Counted from the first letter of the stretch, positions 39,538-50,819 are shown. The stretch is DNA of 64,000 nt from Flavobacterium gelidilacus DSM 15343 (GCF_000422685.1 NZ_AUGN01000001.1:1-64000); one strand, 5' to 3'. Made by a program: numbers and translations. The notes: generated by a model not told the origin, from the sequence alone.

Positions 39538-41940
39538 TTAATACAAACTAGAATATTTACTAGGATTAGCTTCATTCATTATTTCATAAACTTTTTCGAA
39601 GACATCTTCAATACTTGGTTTTGAGAAATAATCACCATCAGTACCGTAAGAAGGTCTGTGTGGTTTTGCTGCTAATGTTTGTGGTTTGCTATCTAAATAT
39701 TTGTAAGCTGATTGATTTTCAATAACTTCTTGTAAAATATAAGCGCTTGCTCCACCAGGAACATCTTCATCCACTACTAACAAACGATTTGTTTTTTGAA
39801 TACTTTTTACAATATCATGATTCAAATCAAAAGGTAATAACGATTGAACATCAATAATTTCAACATTAATATCGTGTTCTTGTAATTCTTTAGCAGCTTG
39901 TTCTATGATTCTTAATGTTGAACCATAAGAAACAATTGTAATATCAGAACCTTCTCTAATCGTTTCTACAACTCCAATTGGTGTTGTGAATTCTCCAAGA
40001 TTAGTTGGCATTTTTTCTTTTAAACGATAGCCATTTAAACATTCAATTACTAAAGCTGGTTCGTCTGTTTGTAATAATGCGTTATAGAAACCTGCAGCTT
40101 TGGTCATGTTTCTTGGTACTAAAACGTGAATTCCACGAATAGCATTAATAATCATTCCCATTGGTGAACCTGAATGCCAAATTCCTTCTAATCTGTGTCC
40201 ACGTGTACGAATGATTAAAGGTGCTTTTTGTCTTCCTTTTGTTCTATATTGAAGTGTAGCTAAATCATCACTCATGATTTGAATAGCATACAATAAATAA
40301 TCTAAATATTGAATTTCTGCAATTGGTCTTAAACCTCTCATTGCCATTCCAATTCCTTGTCCTAATATAGTGGCTTCACGAATTCCAGCATCTGAAACTC
40401 TGAATTCACCATATTTTTCTTGCATGCCTTCTAAACCTTGGTTTACATCACCAATATTTCCTGCATCTTCCCCAAAAACTAAGGTTTCAGGATATTTTGA
40501 GAAAATAGCATCAAAATTATCTCTAAGCACAACTCTTGCATCAACATCTTCTGCTGCATTATCAAAAGTTGGCTTAATTTCATTTATTTTAGAAATTGCA
40601 TCTTTTGACGAAGAAAATAAGTGTGAACTAAATTTAGGTTGAATAGTTTCTTTATAACCAAAAATCCAAGATGATAAATTAGCTCTACTGTCTTCATTTT
40701 TAATTAGACGTAAAACTTTTCTAGCTGTTGATAGGGTGTCTTTTCTTATTGGTTCTTTTATTGAAGTTAAATCCGAAGCATATTTTTCAATAAATACTTT
40801 GTTAGAACTTGTTGAAGCTATTTTACTTAATAACTCTACTAATTCATCACGTTCTGTTTTTATGGGATTTAAGTAAGCATTCCAAGCCGCTTTTTTACCT
40901 TCTAAAACTTCTTTTTTGATTGATTTTTCTAATTCTTCAATTTCTTCAGCTGAAGTAATATTGTTTTCGATTGACCACGCTTTCATTTTAGTCAAACAAT
41001 CAAAATCAGCTTCCCAAGCTAATCGTTCAGCATTTTTATATCTTTCGTGACTTCCAGAAGTTGAATGACCTTGAGGTTGTGTAAGTTCTTGAACGTGAAT
41101 CAGAACAGGAACATGCTGTTCTCTAGCAATTGTTGAAGCTTTTTGATACGTTTCAATTAAAGCCGGATAATCCCAACCTTTAACTCTTAATATTTCGTAA
41201 CCGTTAGTATCTTCTTCTTTTTGGAATCCTTTTAGAATTTCAGAAATGTTTTCTTTTGTAGTTTGATACCTTGCGTGAACCGAAATTCCGTAATCATCAT
41301 CCCAAACACTCATTACCATTGGCACTTGTAAAACACCAGCAGCATTTATCGTTTCAAAAAACAAACCTTCAGATGTTGAAGCATTTCCGATTGTTCCCCA
41401 AGCTACTTCATTTCCATTTATTGAAAAGTTAGTTTTATTGGTAATTCCGTTTACGTTTCTATATATTTTTGAAGCTTGAGCTAAACCTAACAAACGAGGC
41501 ATTTGTCCAGCAGTAGGAGAGATATCTGCACTCGAATTCTTTTGTAAAGTCAAGTTGTTCCAATTTCCGTTTTCATCTAAACTATGTGTAGCAAAATGTC
41601 CGCCCATTTGACGACCAGCACTCATTGGATCATTTTCCAAATTCGTATTACCATACAAACCAGCAAAAAATTGTTCGATATTTAAAGCACCAATTGCCAT
41701 CATAAAGGTTTGATCACGATAATATCCTGATCGGAAATCACCATTTTTAAACGCTTTTGCTAAGGCTAATTGTGGAACTTCTTTTCCATCACCAAAAATA
41801 CCAAACTTAGCTTTTCCTGTTAGTACTTCTTTTCTTCCAAGAAGACTACATTCTCTACTAGTAATAGCAATTTTTAAATCAGAAAGAACTTCTTGCTTGA
41901 AATCTTCGAATGAAATATTTTGTTTGGTTTTTGCTTCCAT
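39538..41940 (-). CDS. Fused E1 alpha/beta subunit of a 2-oxoacid dehydrogenase complex
   Basis: The 800-residue protein joins E1-alpha (about 10-400) and E1-beta (about 470-800). E1 uses thiamine pyrophosphate to decarboxylate a 2-oxoacid and pass the acyl group to the lipoyl arm of E2. In the alpha half, GYYRDQTFMMAIG, MSAGRQMGGHFA and WGTIGNASTSEGLFFETINA (the TPP/Mg region) are visible. In the beta half, FGEDAGNIGDVNQG, FRVSDAGIREATILG and IEIQYLDYLL-type sequence match transketolase-like E1-beta. The substrate is probably a branched-chain 2-oxoacid or pyruvate; the sequence alone does not decide. E2 and E3 are not adjacent. A -7 box TAAATTTG lies at 41971-41964 on the minus strand. Confidence 0.9.
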   Translation of the reverse strand: MEAKTKQNISFEDFKQEVLSDLKIAITSRECSLLGRKEVLTGKAKFGIFGDGKEVPQLALAKAFKNGDFRSGYYRDQTFMMAIGALNIEQFFAGLYGNTNLENDPMSAGRQMGGHFATHSLDENGNWNNLTLQKNSSADISPTAGQMPRLLGLAQASKIYRNVNGITNKTNFSINGNEVAWGTIGNASTSEGLFFETINAAGVLQVPMVMSVWDDDYGISVHARYQTTKENISEILKGFQKEEDTNGYEILRVKGWDYPALIETYQKASTIAREQHVPVLIHVQELTQPQGHSTSGSHERYKNAERLAWEADFDCLTKMKAWSIENNITSAEEIEELEKSIKKEVLEGKKAAWNAYLNPIKTERDELVELLSKIASTSSNKVFIEKYASDLTSIKEPIRKDTLSTARKVLRLIKNEDSRANLSSWIFGYKETIQPKFSSHLFSSSKDAISKINEIKPTFDNAAEDVDARVVLRDNFDAIFSKYPETLVFGEDAGNIGDVNQGLEGMQEKYGEFRVSDAGIREATILGQGIGMAMRGLRPIAEIQYLDYLLYAIQIMSDDLATLQYRTKGRQKAPLIIRTRGHRLEGIWHSGSPMGMIINAIRGIHVLVPRNMTKAAGFYNALLQTDEPALVIECLNGYRLKEKMPTNLGEFTTPIGVVETIREGSDITIVSYGSTLRIIEQAAKELQEHDINVEIIDVQSLLPFDLNHDIVKSIQKTNRLLVVDEDVPGGASAYILQEVIENQSAYKYLDSKPQTLAAKPHRPSYGTDGDYFSKPSIEDVFEKVYEIMNEANPSKYSSLY

Positions 41941-42107
41941 AAAGTATACAATTGGGTTTGGTACAAATTTAATAAATAGAATGAATTATTTATGTTAAAA
42001 GCAATTGTTTTTTATCTAAAAAATAAATTATTCATAATATTTAGCTATTTTGTTGTAAATAAATAACTAAAAAGCGTTTAAAAGTGATTTTTTTTCAAGA
42101 ATAAGTC

Positions 42108-44933
42108 CTAAAACCATTTTCTTGTAAATAATGAAATTAGCGTTTTTGGACTTAAAGTAACCACAAATCTTATTTTTTGACCATAATTATCTTGATTTAG
42201 TTCAAATCCGTTTGACGATTGAACAGGGAAATATAATTCAAAATAATCTGGAACAAGATTTAAACGAATTCCACTATCATAAATAAATTGTGCTTTAATG
42301 GATTTGTTTTTGATTAAACCCACATCACTATAAATTTCAATCCAATTCCAAATATTAAAACTCCCATTTATAGTTGACATCCACTGATTTGCAAATCTAG
42401 TTTCAAATTTAGATTTAAAACCACCTTCGCCCATTACATATTGTTGACTGAAGATACCAGTTGATTCTGATCGACCTAATAAATTATAATTAAACAGATA
42501 ATCGGTTGGTCTGTCTACTCCAAAACTAAAAAAATCTGAATTGGTGCTTTTATACATAAATGTACCTATGTAAAAACGTAGATTAATTCTTCGATTATCT
42601 TCAAAGAGTTTTCTGTATTCAATTTCAGCAGCTATTTTCCCAAATGAACTTGCAATTTGTAAATCGGTGTGAAAGGAGTAAAATTTAGTCATTTCTGACT
42701 GAATATTGTAATATTTTGCATTAAAAATTGAATAATTCTCTGTGTTAACATCTGTTGTGAAATTTGATTTTTCTCGATCAACATAATATTGTGTTAATTG
42801 AATGTATTCATTTTTATTATACCTAAAATTATTGTCTCTAAATCTAAATTGAATAGATGGAATAATTCTAGTATACAAAGCTTCTGGTGCATAATGTGAC
42901 ATGGAAGCTGACATTGAATAGCGTATATTGTACAAACGACCTTCACGAACATTTTGATTGACCATTCCTGAAATACCTCCAACAATTTTTTGTGTGTTTG
43001 AAGAGTATTCGGGTGAAATATCAAAAGAAAAAGGTTTGTTTAAGACGGAACGATTGTTTATTTTCATTCCAATTTTAATACCATCATATAAATTATATTC
43101 AGCCGTTGGAACATAAAATACTTGGTTGTAATATGGATTTTCTAAATCTTTAAAAAAAGTAAATTTTAAAGGTCTGTGGTTAAAAATTATCCCTTTTAAG
43201 GAATACCAGTTATTTCTTAGGTTAGATTCAGGAACTTCGGTTTTGTAGTTTAAAACTAATTTATCAATATTATTTCTTGGAATTACAAAAGTCGTGTCTG
43301 TTTTTATGTTTGTAAGCCATTTTTTATATACAATAGTATCGTTGCTTAATCCATACAAAGGAATCGGAACATTTGTTAACGTTTTGTTTTTTATCGAAAT
43401 GCTTATTGAATCTTTTTGTTTTTTAATAGATCCAAATTTATAATCAATTAAATCTCTTTTGCTAATCACTGTATCAAAAAACCAATCAATATCTTTTTTT
43501 GCATTTTGATTTAAAATATATTCAAAGTCATATCTTGATGTTTGAATATCTTTATTCATATTCAAAAACTCAACAATACTTTTTTGTACTATATTATTTT
43601 CTAAATAAGAATCTAAATAACGTAAACTCAATCCAGCTCTATATTTTCCAGCTATTTGTTCATTGAATTTGATTAATGAATTTTTATCACTTCCTATAGG
43701 TTGGTCTAGGTTTTTTCTAACCATTAACAGGTAAACATAATAAAATTGATCATTAAAATCTGTACTAAGAATATTATAACCTTTAAGTAATTTAATTTTA
43801 GATAAACTACCCATCATTTTAAACTTTGGGTAATAATAATCAATATAATTCATCAATATATATTGCTGAATTCCTTCTTCAATCCAATGGTCTTTTCTAT
43901 GATTTATAAGAATTTTTTCTTTTAATAAATTATTCAAATAAGTCTTTAAAAAACGAACTTCAAATATAAATTCATCTGGAAATGGATTTATAAACGAAGG
44001 CAATTGATTAACTCCATAAAAAGGATTTTTGTTATAATCATCGTTTGAAACAACAATTTTATTTTCCTTTGGATTTCCAATTTGAGTAGAAACGTATTTA
44101 GTAATCTTATCAATTACTAAAGCAATCTCAATTTCAGATAAACGTTTATCTTCAAAATTTGAAATCACTTCTACATTTTCATTTTTATAGCTTTTGAATG
44201 AAATAGCATCAATTGGCTCTAAAATTAAAGAAACTGTTTGCCTACTTTTTGCTGTTAAAGTATGTTTTTTACTAGTTAAATCTTCATATATACCTTTTTG
44301 ATTTAGGCTGCTAAAAACTTGATAACTTTTCGGAAATTCAATGTCAATTTTATAATCACTAACAGCATTTGAAATGTCATCTAAATTTTCATTGCTTTGC
44401 GTTATAAATTGTTTGTTTTCGTATCTTGGAATTGATAAGTACCAGTCTTTTAGATATATTTTTCCATTATTATCAAAACCATATTTTGTAAATTTTTCAT
44501 TTGGAATTTTGACGGTATAAGTACAAAGAAATTTCTGTTGAGAATTGGGTAATATGGTTTTGTTTAAACAAAGTTTTATGAGATCGACTTTCTCTTCAAA
44601 ATTTTCCCATACTAATTGATTGAAATTTTCGTCTACAATAGTATTTATTTTGGTAAATCCTCTGTCGTCTTCTTTGGCTAAATGAAAGACTCTTGAAAAC
44701 TCATCAGAAAATCGTCTTGCTAGTGCAGAGTTTTTTGATGAAAATGCATTATTCCAATCATTTAACAAAATTGAAGTTAAAGTATCATTAGTGTTATTAG
44801 CATACAAAATTTCTTGTTGAATGTATAGAAGATGTTTTTCAGTGTCAACTTTAACATTCAAATTTATACTATGTTGTGCCCAAACGTTAGTTTGAAGCAA
44901 TAGCAGGATTAGTATGAAACGAAATAATTTCAA
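42108..44933 (-). CDS. M1-peptidase-like outer-membrane protein with degenerate zinc site
   Basis: The 941-residue protein has a signal peptide (MKLFRFILILLLLQTNVWAQ). An N-terminal beta domain and a helical domain follow, resembling M1 aminopeptidases (about 20-560). Then comes a C-terminal part of about 330 residues with many alternating aromatic beta strands, ending in F (SLFTRKWF), which looks like an outer-membrane barrel. The M1 zinc motif HExxHxW is replaced by F324-E325-V-R-F328, although the downstream W350-IEEGIQQY retains the second-half pattern. It is thus unlikely to be an active zinc peptidase. A binding or assembly role at the outer membrane is inferred. It is divergent from the endonuclease gene. 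Confidence 0.75.
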   Translation of the reverse strand: MKLFRFILILLLLQTNVWAQHSINLNVKVDTEKHLLYIQQEILYANNTNDTLTSILLNDWNNAFSSKNSALARRFSDEFSRVFHLAKEDDRGFTKINTIVDENFNQLVWENFEEKVDLIKLCLNKTILPNSQQKFLCTYTVKIPNEKFTKYGFDNNGKIYLKDWYLSIPRYENKQFITQSNENLDDISNAVSDYKIDIEFPKSYQVFSSLNQKGIYEDLTSKKHTLTAKSRQTVSLILEPIDAISFKSYKNENVEVISNFEDKRLSEIEIALVIDKITKYVSTQIGNPKENKIVVSNDDYNKNPFYGVNQLPSFINPFPDEFIFEVRFLKTYLNNLLKEKILINHRKDHWIEEGIQQYILMNYIDYYYPKFKMMGSLSKIKLLKGYNILSTDFNDQFYYVYLLMVRKNLDQPIGSDKNSLIKFNEQIAGKYRAGLSLRYLDSYLENNIVQKSIVEFLNMNKDIQTSRYDFEYILNQNAKKDIDWFFDTVISKRDLIDYKFGSIKKQKDSISISIKNKTLTNVPIPLYGLSNDTIVYKKWLTNIKTDTTFVIPRNNIDKLVLNYKTEVPESNLRNNWYSLKGIIFNHRPLKFTFFKDLENPYYNQVFYVPTAEYNLYDGIKIGMKINNRSVLNKPFSFDISPEYSSNTQKIVGGISGMVNQNVREGRLYNIRYSMSASMSHYAPEALYTRIIPSIQFRFRDNNFRYNKNEYIQLTQYYVDREKSNFTTDVNTENYSIFNAKYYNIQSEMTKFYSFHTDLQIASSFGKIAAEIEYRKLFEDNRRINLRFYIGTFMYKSTNSDFFSFGVDRPTDYLFNYNLLGRSESTGIFSQQYVMGEGGFKSKFETRFANQWMSTINGSFNIWNWIEIYSDVGLIKNKSIKAQFIYDSGIRLNLVPDYFELYFPVQSSNGFELNQDNYGQKIRFVVTLSPKTLISLFTRKWF

Positions 44934-45060
44934 ATTTTAGCAATTTTTTGAGTGTAAATATACCAAAATCAATGGTTAAGAAGCACTATATTCAAATTAT
45001 TTTTTATGATTAATTGACATTAGTTTAACAATGATTTCTTTTCATTCGTTATTAAATGGC

Positions 45061-45068
45061 TATCTTTG
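45061..45068 (+). promoter_or_regulatory. -7 box before the secreted endonuclease gene
   Basis: TATCTTTG matches TANNTTTG and ends 12 bases before the ATG at 45081, leaving a leader of about 8 nt. Confidence 0.45.
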
Positions 45069-45080
45069 AAAAAAAATATT

Positions 45081-47066
45081 ATGTCTAAAAAAATACTCTT
45101 ACTTTTTTCACTTTTCATTTCAAATTTTATTTTTTCTCAAGTAGTGATAAATGAAGTAGATGCAGATAATCCAAGTACGGATGAAAGAGAATTTATCGAA
45201 TTAAAATCAACTTTACCAAATTTCTCGCTTGACGGATATGTTTTGGTTTGTTATAATGCAGGAAGTTCAGCACCATATTCGGGTTCACAAAGTTATTTTA
45301 CTTTTGATCTTGATGGTTATGTAACAGATATTAACGGAATTGTACATGTTGGAAATACTCTAGTTTCACCATCACCAGCAGGAAATTTTCCAATTAATAC
45401 TATTCAAAATGGACCAGATGTTGTAGCTTTATACTTAGGAAGCGATACCGATTTTCCTTATCTGACAAATGCTACAAATGTTAATCTTATTGATGCTGTT
45501 GCTTATACAAGTAGTGCTACAAAAATACCAACAAATTTAATGACTATTTTGGGTATTACTCATTGTCCTATTGATGCTGAATCAACTAATTCAACTTCAA
45601 TGTCAATTCAACGAAAAAATGATGGTACATATGAAGTAAAAATTCCAACTCCAGGTGTAAACAATGATGGTTCTGGAATTCCTATAACAAGAATAAACAT
45701 AACTACTTCATTAGCTGAAGTTGATGAAGGAAACAATATAACAATAACTTTTACAGCTAATTCTGCAATTTCGGGAACAGATTTAAATATTTCATACATT
45801 TTAGATAATGGAAATTTTAATTCAAGTGATTTTACCGGTGATTTAAATGTAACGATTCCTGTCGGACAAACAACCGTTGTAAAAACAATTCAATTGTTAA
45901 ACGATGGAATTAATGAAGATGATGAAACATTAAATATATATGTAGCCACTGTTCCAACGGGTTATATGATGAACCGAAATAACGTTAAAGTTAGAGTTCA
46001 TGATGCTAATTTTATTGTTCAACCATGGGGAACACCTTTGAGTCCAACTTTTGGCATTGTTACAAGTACAGCACCCGCAGGTTATTATAGTACAATTAAT
46101 GGTTTATCTGGAGCTACATTAAAACAAGCTTTGCAAGATATTATTGCTAATCCAAATGTAGTGCACGCTCAAAATTATGGAGATGTAGAAACTATTTTAA
46201 AAGACAGTGATATTAATCCCTTAAACAGTAGTCAAGTTTGGTTAATGTATACAGAGATTCCACGTTCTAAATTAGATTATCAAACAAGTAATTATAATAT
46301 TGGGGTTTGGAACAGAGAACATATTTTTGCTCAATCTAGAGGTGGATTTTCAGATGGAACCTCTTCGACAGCAGATGGAATTGATATTTGGTTGCCAACA
46401 AACGCTAATGATTTACTAACAGGTCATGGTGATGCACATCATATTAGAGCTGAAGATGGTTCAGAAAATAGTTTCCGTAGTAATAAAAATTTTGGAAATG
46501 TAAACACTTCTACAATGTATGCTGGACCAGCTGGTACATTAGGTTCATGGAAAGGTGATGTAGCAAGAGCGTTAATGTATATGGATGTAAGATATAATGC
46601 TTTAAATGTTGTTAACGGTGATGTTTCAGAATCACCAACAGGTTATATTGGAGATTTAGCTACATTGTTACAATGGCATCAACAAGATCCACCAGATGAT
46701 TTTGAAATGAATAGAAACAATTATATTTATACATGGCAAATTAATAGAAATCCATTTATTGATAACCCAGATTTAGCGAGTTATATTTTTGGAAGTAATA
46801 TTGGACAACCTTATACTTTAGGAAACGAGAATTTTGTAGCTTCAAAAGTTGTGGTTTATCCAAATCCAACTACAGATTATATTATAATTGCGGGAATAGA
46901 TTCAGAAGCTAAAGCTGAAGTTTTCTCTATCACTGGACAAAAAATTAAAGAGGTTAAATTTACAAATGAAGTTACACTTTCATTAAGTGATGTAACTGCT
47001 GGAGTTTATTTGGTTAAGGTTTCAAATGAAAATTCAAGTATTACTAAAAAGATTATTGTTAGATAA
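45081..47066 (+). CDS. Secreted endonuclease I with T9SS sorting domain
   Basis: The 661-residue protein has a signal peptide (MSKKILLLFSLFISNFIFSQ) and a lamin-tail-like domain (VVINEVDADNPSTDEREFIE, about 21-195). A Calx-beta-like domain follows (about 200-310), then an endonuclease I domain (about 340-580). The nuclease residues are visible as VWNREHIFAQSR (R412, E413, H414) and DAHHIRAED (H453, H454). A type A T9SS domain ends it (VVVYPNPTTDYIIIAGI ... KKIIVR). It is expected to be exported and to degrade extracellular DNA non-specifically, perhaps for phosphate or nucleotide scavenging. A TTG 15 bases upstream is also in frame, but the ATG at 45081 puts the signal peptide first. Confidence 0.9.
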   Translation: MSKKILLLFSLFISNFIFSQVVINEVDADNPSTDEREFIELKSTLPNFSLDGYVLVCYNAGSSAPYSGSQSYFTFDLDGYVTDINGIVHVGNTLVSPSPAGNFPINTIQNGPDVVALYLGSDTDFPYLTNATNVNLIDAVAYTSSATKIPTNLMTILGITHCPIDAESTNSTSMSIQRKNDGTYEVKIPTPGVNNDGSGIPITRINITTSLAEVDEGNNITITFTANSAISGTDLNISYILDNGNFNSSDFTGDLNVTIPVGQTTVVKTIQLLNDGINEDDETLNIYVATVPTGYMMNRNNVKVRVHDANFIVQPWGTPLSPTFGIVTSTAPAGYYSTINGLSGATLKQALQDIIANPNVVHAQNYGDVETILKDSDINPLNSSQVWLMYTEIPRSKLDYQTSNYNIGVWNREHIFAQSRGGFSDGTSSTADGIDIWLPTNANDLLTGHGDAHHIRAEDGSENSFRSNKNFGNVNTSTMYAGPAGTLGSWKGDVARALMYMDVRYNALNVVNGDVSESPTGYIGDLATLLQWHQQDPPDDFEMNRNNYIYTWQINRNPFIDNPDLASYIFGSNIGQPYTLGNENFVASKVVVYPNPTTDYIIIAGIDSEAKAEVFSITGQKIKEVKFTNEVTLSLSDVTAGVYLVKVSNENSSITKKIIVR

Positions 47067-47087
47067 TTTTAGAAACTAATAAATCAT

Positions 47088-47119
47088 AAAAAAAGTCCTT
47101 CGTTTTGAAGGACTTTTTT
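47088..47119. terminator. Bidirectional terminator, endonuclease / LOG gene
   Basis: AAAAAGTCCTTC pairs with GAAGGACTTTTT around GTTTT. A and T tails on either side serve both convergent genes. Confidence 0.85.
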
Positions 47120-47125
47120 GTTTTA

Positions 47126-47851
47126 TTAAAAGTTGGGAGACAAGTTATATTTCTTATAGAAACTGTCTAAAGCTTCTAAAACTTGATCTTCATTATCTAC
47201 AATTTTAATTAAATTTAGATCATCTGGACTTACCGTTTTATATTTTTCAATTAAGGTTGATTTTACCCAATCAATTAATCCTGACCAAAACTCTGTACCC
47301 ACTAATATAATTGGAAATTTTGCAATCTTTTTAGTTTGGATTAAAGTGATTGCTTCAAACAATTCATCTAATGTTCCAAAACCACCTGGCATAACTACAA
47401 ATCCTTGAGAGTATTTTACAAACATTACTTTTCTCACGAAAAAGTAATCAAAATTTAAGTTTTTATCTCTATCAATATAAGGGTTAAAATGTTGTTCAAA
47501 AGGCAAATCAATATTTAAACCTACTGAAGTCCCACCACCAAAGTGTGCTCCTTTATTTCCAGCTTCCATTATTCCTGGTCCACCACCAGTAATTACTCCA
47601 TAACCACCTTTACTTATTTTGTAGGCAATTTTTTCGGCTAACAAATAACTTGGATCGTCTGATTTCGTTCTTGCTGAACCAAAAATAGAAACACATGGAC
47701 CAATTCGTCCCATTGCTTCATATCCATTTACGAATTCGGACATAATTTTAAAAATGGCCCATGAATCGTTAGTTCTTATTTCGTTCCAAGTTTTTTGTTT
47801 TAATTGTTCTTGTATTCTTTGATCGTCATTTTCAAATTTATCTACTGACAT
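47126..47851 (-). CDS. LOG family protein (putative nucleoside 5'-monophosphate phosphoribohydrolase)
   Basis: The 241-residue protein carries both LOG motifs: GGGPGIMEAGNKGA (substrate ribose and base) and PGGFGTLDELFE (phosphate and catalytic glutamate). LOG proteins cut ribose-5-phosphate from N6-substituted AMP, giving free cytokinin-type bases in plants and some bacteria. In most bacteria the real substrate is a damaged or ordinary nucleotide. Older labels call this family lysine decarboxylase, which is wrong. I chose ATG at 47851; the frame is open eight codons further. It starts 29 bases after the uvrA stop, so it is likely co-transcribed with uvrA. Confidence 0.85.
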   Translation of the reverse strand: MSVDKFENDDQRIQEQLKQKTWNEIRTNDSWAIFKIMSEFVNGYEAMGRIGPCVSIFGSARTKSDDPSYLLAEKIAYKISKGGYGVITGGGPGIMEAGNKGAHFGGGTSVGLNIDLPFEQHFNPYIDRDKNLNFDYFFVRKVMFVKYSQGFVVMPGGFGTLDELFEAITLIQTKKIAKFPIILVGTEFWSGLIDWVKSTLIEKYKTVSPDDLNLIKIVDNEDQVLEALDSFYKKYNLSPNF

Positions 47852-47880
47852 ATTCTTCTTTTTATAATTAAACAAACAGG

Positions 47881-50712
47881 CTAAATTAATTCTTTTTTCA
47901 AGAATTGAGCCGTGTAACTTTTTTTATTTTTTACAATTTCCTCAGGAGTTCCTTTGGCTATTAGTTGTCCACCAGCTTTTCCACCTTCATAACCTATATC
48001 GATTACATAATCAGCTAATTTCACTACATCCAAATTATGTTCGATAATTAAAACTGTATTTCCTTTTTCTACTAATTCATTTAAAACACCCATTAATACT
48101 CGAATATCTTCAAAATGAAGTCCTGTTGTAGGTTCATCCAAAATATAAAAAGTATTTCCTGTATCTTTTTTAGATAATTCTGAAGCTAGTTTGATCCGTT
48201 GTGCTTCACCACCAGAAAGTGTAGTACTTTGTTGTCCTAAAGTAATGTATCCTAATCCAACATCTTGAATGGTTTTAACTTTTCTATGAATTTTTGGAAT
48301 CATTTCAAAGAAATCAACAGCTTCATCAACTGTCATATTCAGTACGTCTGAAATTGATTTTCCTTTGTAACGAATTTCTAAAGTTTCTCTATTAAAACGT
48401 TTTCCTTGACACGTTTCACATTCTACATAAACATCAGGTAAAAAACTCATTTCTATTGTTCTTACACCAGAACCTTCACAAGTATCACATCTTCCACCTT
48501 TAACATTAAAGCTAAATCGACCAGCTTTATAACCACGAATCATGGCTTCTGGTGTCATGGTGTATAGTTTTCTAATTTCAGAAAACACATCGGTATAAGT
48601 AGCTGGGTTACTTCTTGGTGTTCTTCCAATTGGACTTTGGTCAATTTCAATAACCTTGTCAATATGTTCTAAACCTTCAATTTTTTTGTAAGGTTGTGGT
48701 TTTTTTACACCATTAAAAAAGTGAGCGTTCAAAATAGGGTAGAGCGTTCCGTTAATCAAAGTAGATTTTCCAGAACCTGAAACTCCAGTTACACAAATCA
48801 TTTGTCCTAATGGAAATTCAACCGTAACATTTTTTAAATTATTTCCTGTTGCACCAGAGAGTTTTAGGATTTTCCCATTACCTTTTCTTCTTTCTGTTGG
48901 TACTTCTATTTTCATTTTACCACTCATGTATTGAGCAGTCATGGTATTTTCTTTTAATAATTCTTTTGGTGTTCCTTCACTAATAATTTTTCCACCAAAT
49001 CTTCCTGCCTTTGGTCCAATATCAATCACGTAATCAGCACGTTCAATCATGTCTTTGTCATGTTCGACTACAATAACTGAATTTCCTATATCACGTAAGT
49101 TTTCTAAAGACTTTATAAGTCTTTCATTATCTCTTTGATGCAATCCAATACTAGGTTCATCTAAAATATATAAAACTCCAACTAGCTGTGAACCAATTTG
49201 TGTTGCCAATCGAATTCGTTGCGCTTCACCACCAGAAAGTGATTTTGAACTTCTATTTATGGTCAAATAATTTAATCCAACATCTAATAAAAATTGCAAA
49301 CGCGCTTCAATCTCTTTAATAACTTCAGTTGCAATTGCATTTTGTTTTTCGGATAAATATTGAGGCAATTCTTTGAACCAATCAAATAATTCATTGATAT
49401 CCATATGAACTAACTCACCGATATTTTTTTCGTTAATTTTAAAATAAAGCGACTCTTTTCTTAAACGACTTCCTTCACAAGTTGGACAATCATTTTCGTC
49501 CATGAATTCTTTTGCCCATCGTTTTAAAGAAGCAGTATTACTTTCTTCATATTGATTTTTGATAAAATTTGAAATTCCTTCAAAATCAATTTTATAGTCT
49601 TTCGTAATTCCCATTACTTTTGAAACTACTTCGAATTTTTCATTTCCACCATTCAATATCATATTCATGGCTTCTTGTGGAATAGTTTCTATTGGGTCAG
49701 AAAGCTTAAACTCATATTTATGTGCAATAAGTTCTAATTGTTTGAAAATCCAAGTCGATTTCATTTCGCCTAATGGAGCAAATCCACCAGCTTTAATAGA
49801 TAATTTTGGATTTGGAACAATTTTTTTCAAATTAATTTCGTTCACTACACCTAATCCATTACAATTTTCACAAGCACCTTTTGGTGAATTAAATGAAAAA
49901 TTATTTGGCTCTGGATTTGGATATGAAATTCCAGTTGAAGGACACATCAAATTACGACTAAAATAACGTACTTCTTGACTTTCTTGCTCTATTACCATTA
50001 AAATGTCTTCCCCATGATACATGGCTGTTTTGATGCTTTCCGTCAAACGTTTGTCAGTGTCTTCAGTTGTATCAATGGCCATTCTGTCGATAACAATTTC
50101 AATGTCGTGCATTTTATATCTATCGACTTTCATTCCGACATCTAAATCACGAATTGTTCCGTCTACTCTTACTTTCAAGAAGCCTTGTTTAGCAATTTGT
50201 TCAAAAAGTTCGCGATAATGTCCTTTACGGGAACGTACAACTGGTGCTAAAATATTGATTCGTTTACCATTGAAATCATTAAGAATCAACTCCTTAATTT
50301 GTTCATCAGAATAGGAAACCATTTTTTCTCCTGTATTGTAACTGTAAGCATCACCAGCTCTAGCGTACAAAAGACGTAGAAAATCATATATTTCAGTAAT
50401 TGTTCCAACGGTTGAACGTGGACTTTTACTTGTAGTTTTTTGTTCGATGGCAATAACAGGTGAAAGTCCGTCAATTTTATCAACATCTGGTCTTTCTAAT
50501 CCGCCTAAGAACTGTCTTGCATAGGCAGAAAAGGTTTCAATATACCTTCTTTGTCCTTCAGCATAAATTGTATCAAAGGCTAATGAGGATTTTCCTGAAC
50601 CTGAAACACCAGTGATTACGACCAGTTTTTCTCTTGGAATTATTACATCTATATTTTTTAAATTATGGACACGAGCTCCAATAATTTCGATAGTTTCTTC
50701 TGTTTTCAACAT
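47881..50712 (-). CDS. uvrA: Excinuclease ABC subunit A
   Basis: UvrA is the damage-scanning ATPase of nucleotide excision repair. At 943 residues it is full length. It has two ABC modules with Walker [14 protein letters not shown] (about 35-47) and [13 protein letters not shown]. Signature motifs [13 protein letters not shown] and [13 protein letters not shown] and Walker B segments [12 protein letters not shown] and [12 protein letters not shown] are present. The C-terminal zinc module is intact (CDTCEGSG ... CETCQGKR). The first cysteine pair of the other zinc module reads CPSTG instead of CPxCG, so one ligand is lost, as I recall for other Bacteroidota UvrA. A minus-strand TATCTTTG at 50737-50730 ends 17 bases before the ATG. 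Confidence 0.97.
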   Translation of the reverse strand: MLKTEETIEIIGARVHNLKNIDVIIPREKLVVITGVSGSGKSSLAFDTIYAEGQRRYIETFSAYARQFLGGLERPDVDKIDGLSPVIAIEQKTTSKSPRSTVGTITEIYDFLRLLYARAGDAYSYNTGEKMVSYSDEQIKELILNDFNGKRINILAPVVRSRKGHYRELFEQIAKQGFLKVRVDGTIRDLDVGMKVDRYKMHDIEIVIDRMAIDTTEDTDKRLTESIKTAMYHGEDILMVIEQESQEVRYFSRNLMCPSTGISYPNPEPNNFSFNSPKGACENCNGLGVVNEINLKKIVPNPKLSIKAGGFAPLGEMKSTWIFKQLELIAHKYEFKLSDPIETIPQEAMNMILNGGNEKFEVVSKVMGITKDYKIDFEGISNFIKNQYEESNTASLKRWAKEFMDENDCPTCEGSRLRKESLYFKINEKNIGELVHMDINELFDWFKELPQYLSEKQNAIATEVIKEIEARLQFLLDVGLNYLTINRSSKSLSGGEAQRIRLATQIGSQLVGVLYILDEPSIGLHQRDNERLIKSLENLRDIGNSVIVVEHDKDMIERADYVIDIGPKAGRFGGKIISEGTPKELLKENTMTAQYMSGKMKIEVPTERRKGNGKILKLSGATGNNLKNVTVEFPLGQMICVTGVSGSGKSTLINGTLYPILNAHFFNGVKKPQPYKKIEGLEHIDKVIEIDQSPIGRTPRSNPATYTDVFSEIRKLYTMTPEAMIRGYKAGRFSFNVKGGRCDTCEGSGVRTIEMSFLPDVYVECETCQGKRFNRETLEIRYKGKSISDVLNMTVDEAVDFFEMIPKIHRKVKTIQDVGLGYITLGQQSTTLSGGEAQRIKLASELSKKDTGNTFYILDEPTTGLHFEDIRVLMGVLNELVEKGNTVLIIEHNLDVVKLADYVIDIGYEGGKAGGQLIAKGTPEEIVKNKKSYTAQFLKKELI

Positions 50713-50819
50713 AATTTTTTGGGAAAAAGCAAAGATACTATTTTTAAAGAGAAATTTTAAAGAACATTCTATAGAATTTAGTTAAGATTTTCTATTTTTG
50801 AATAAAAAAATTATAAAAT

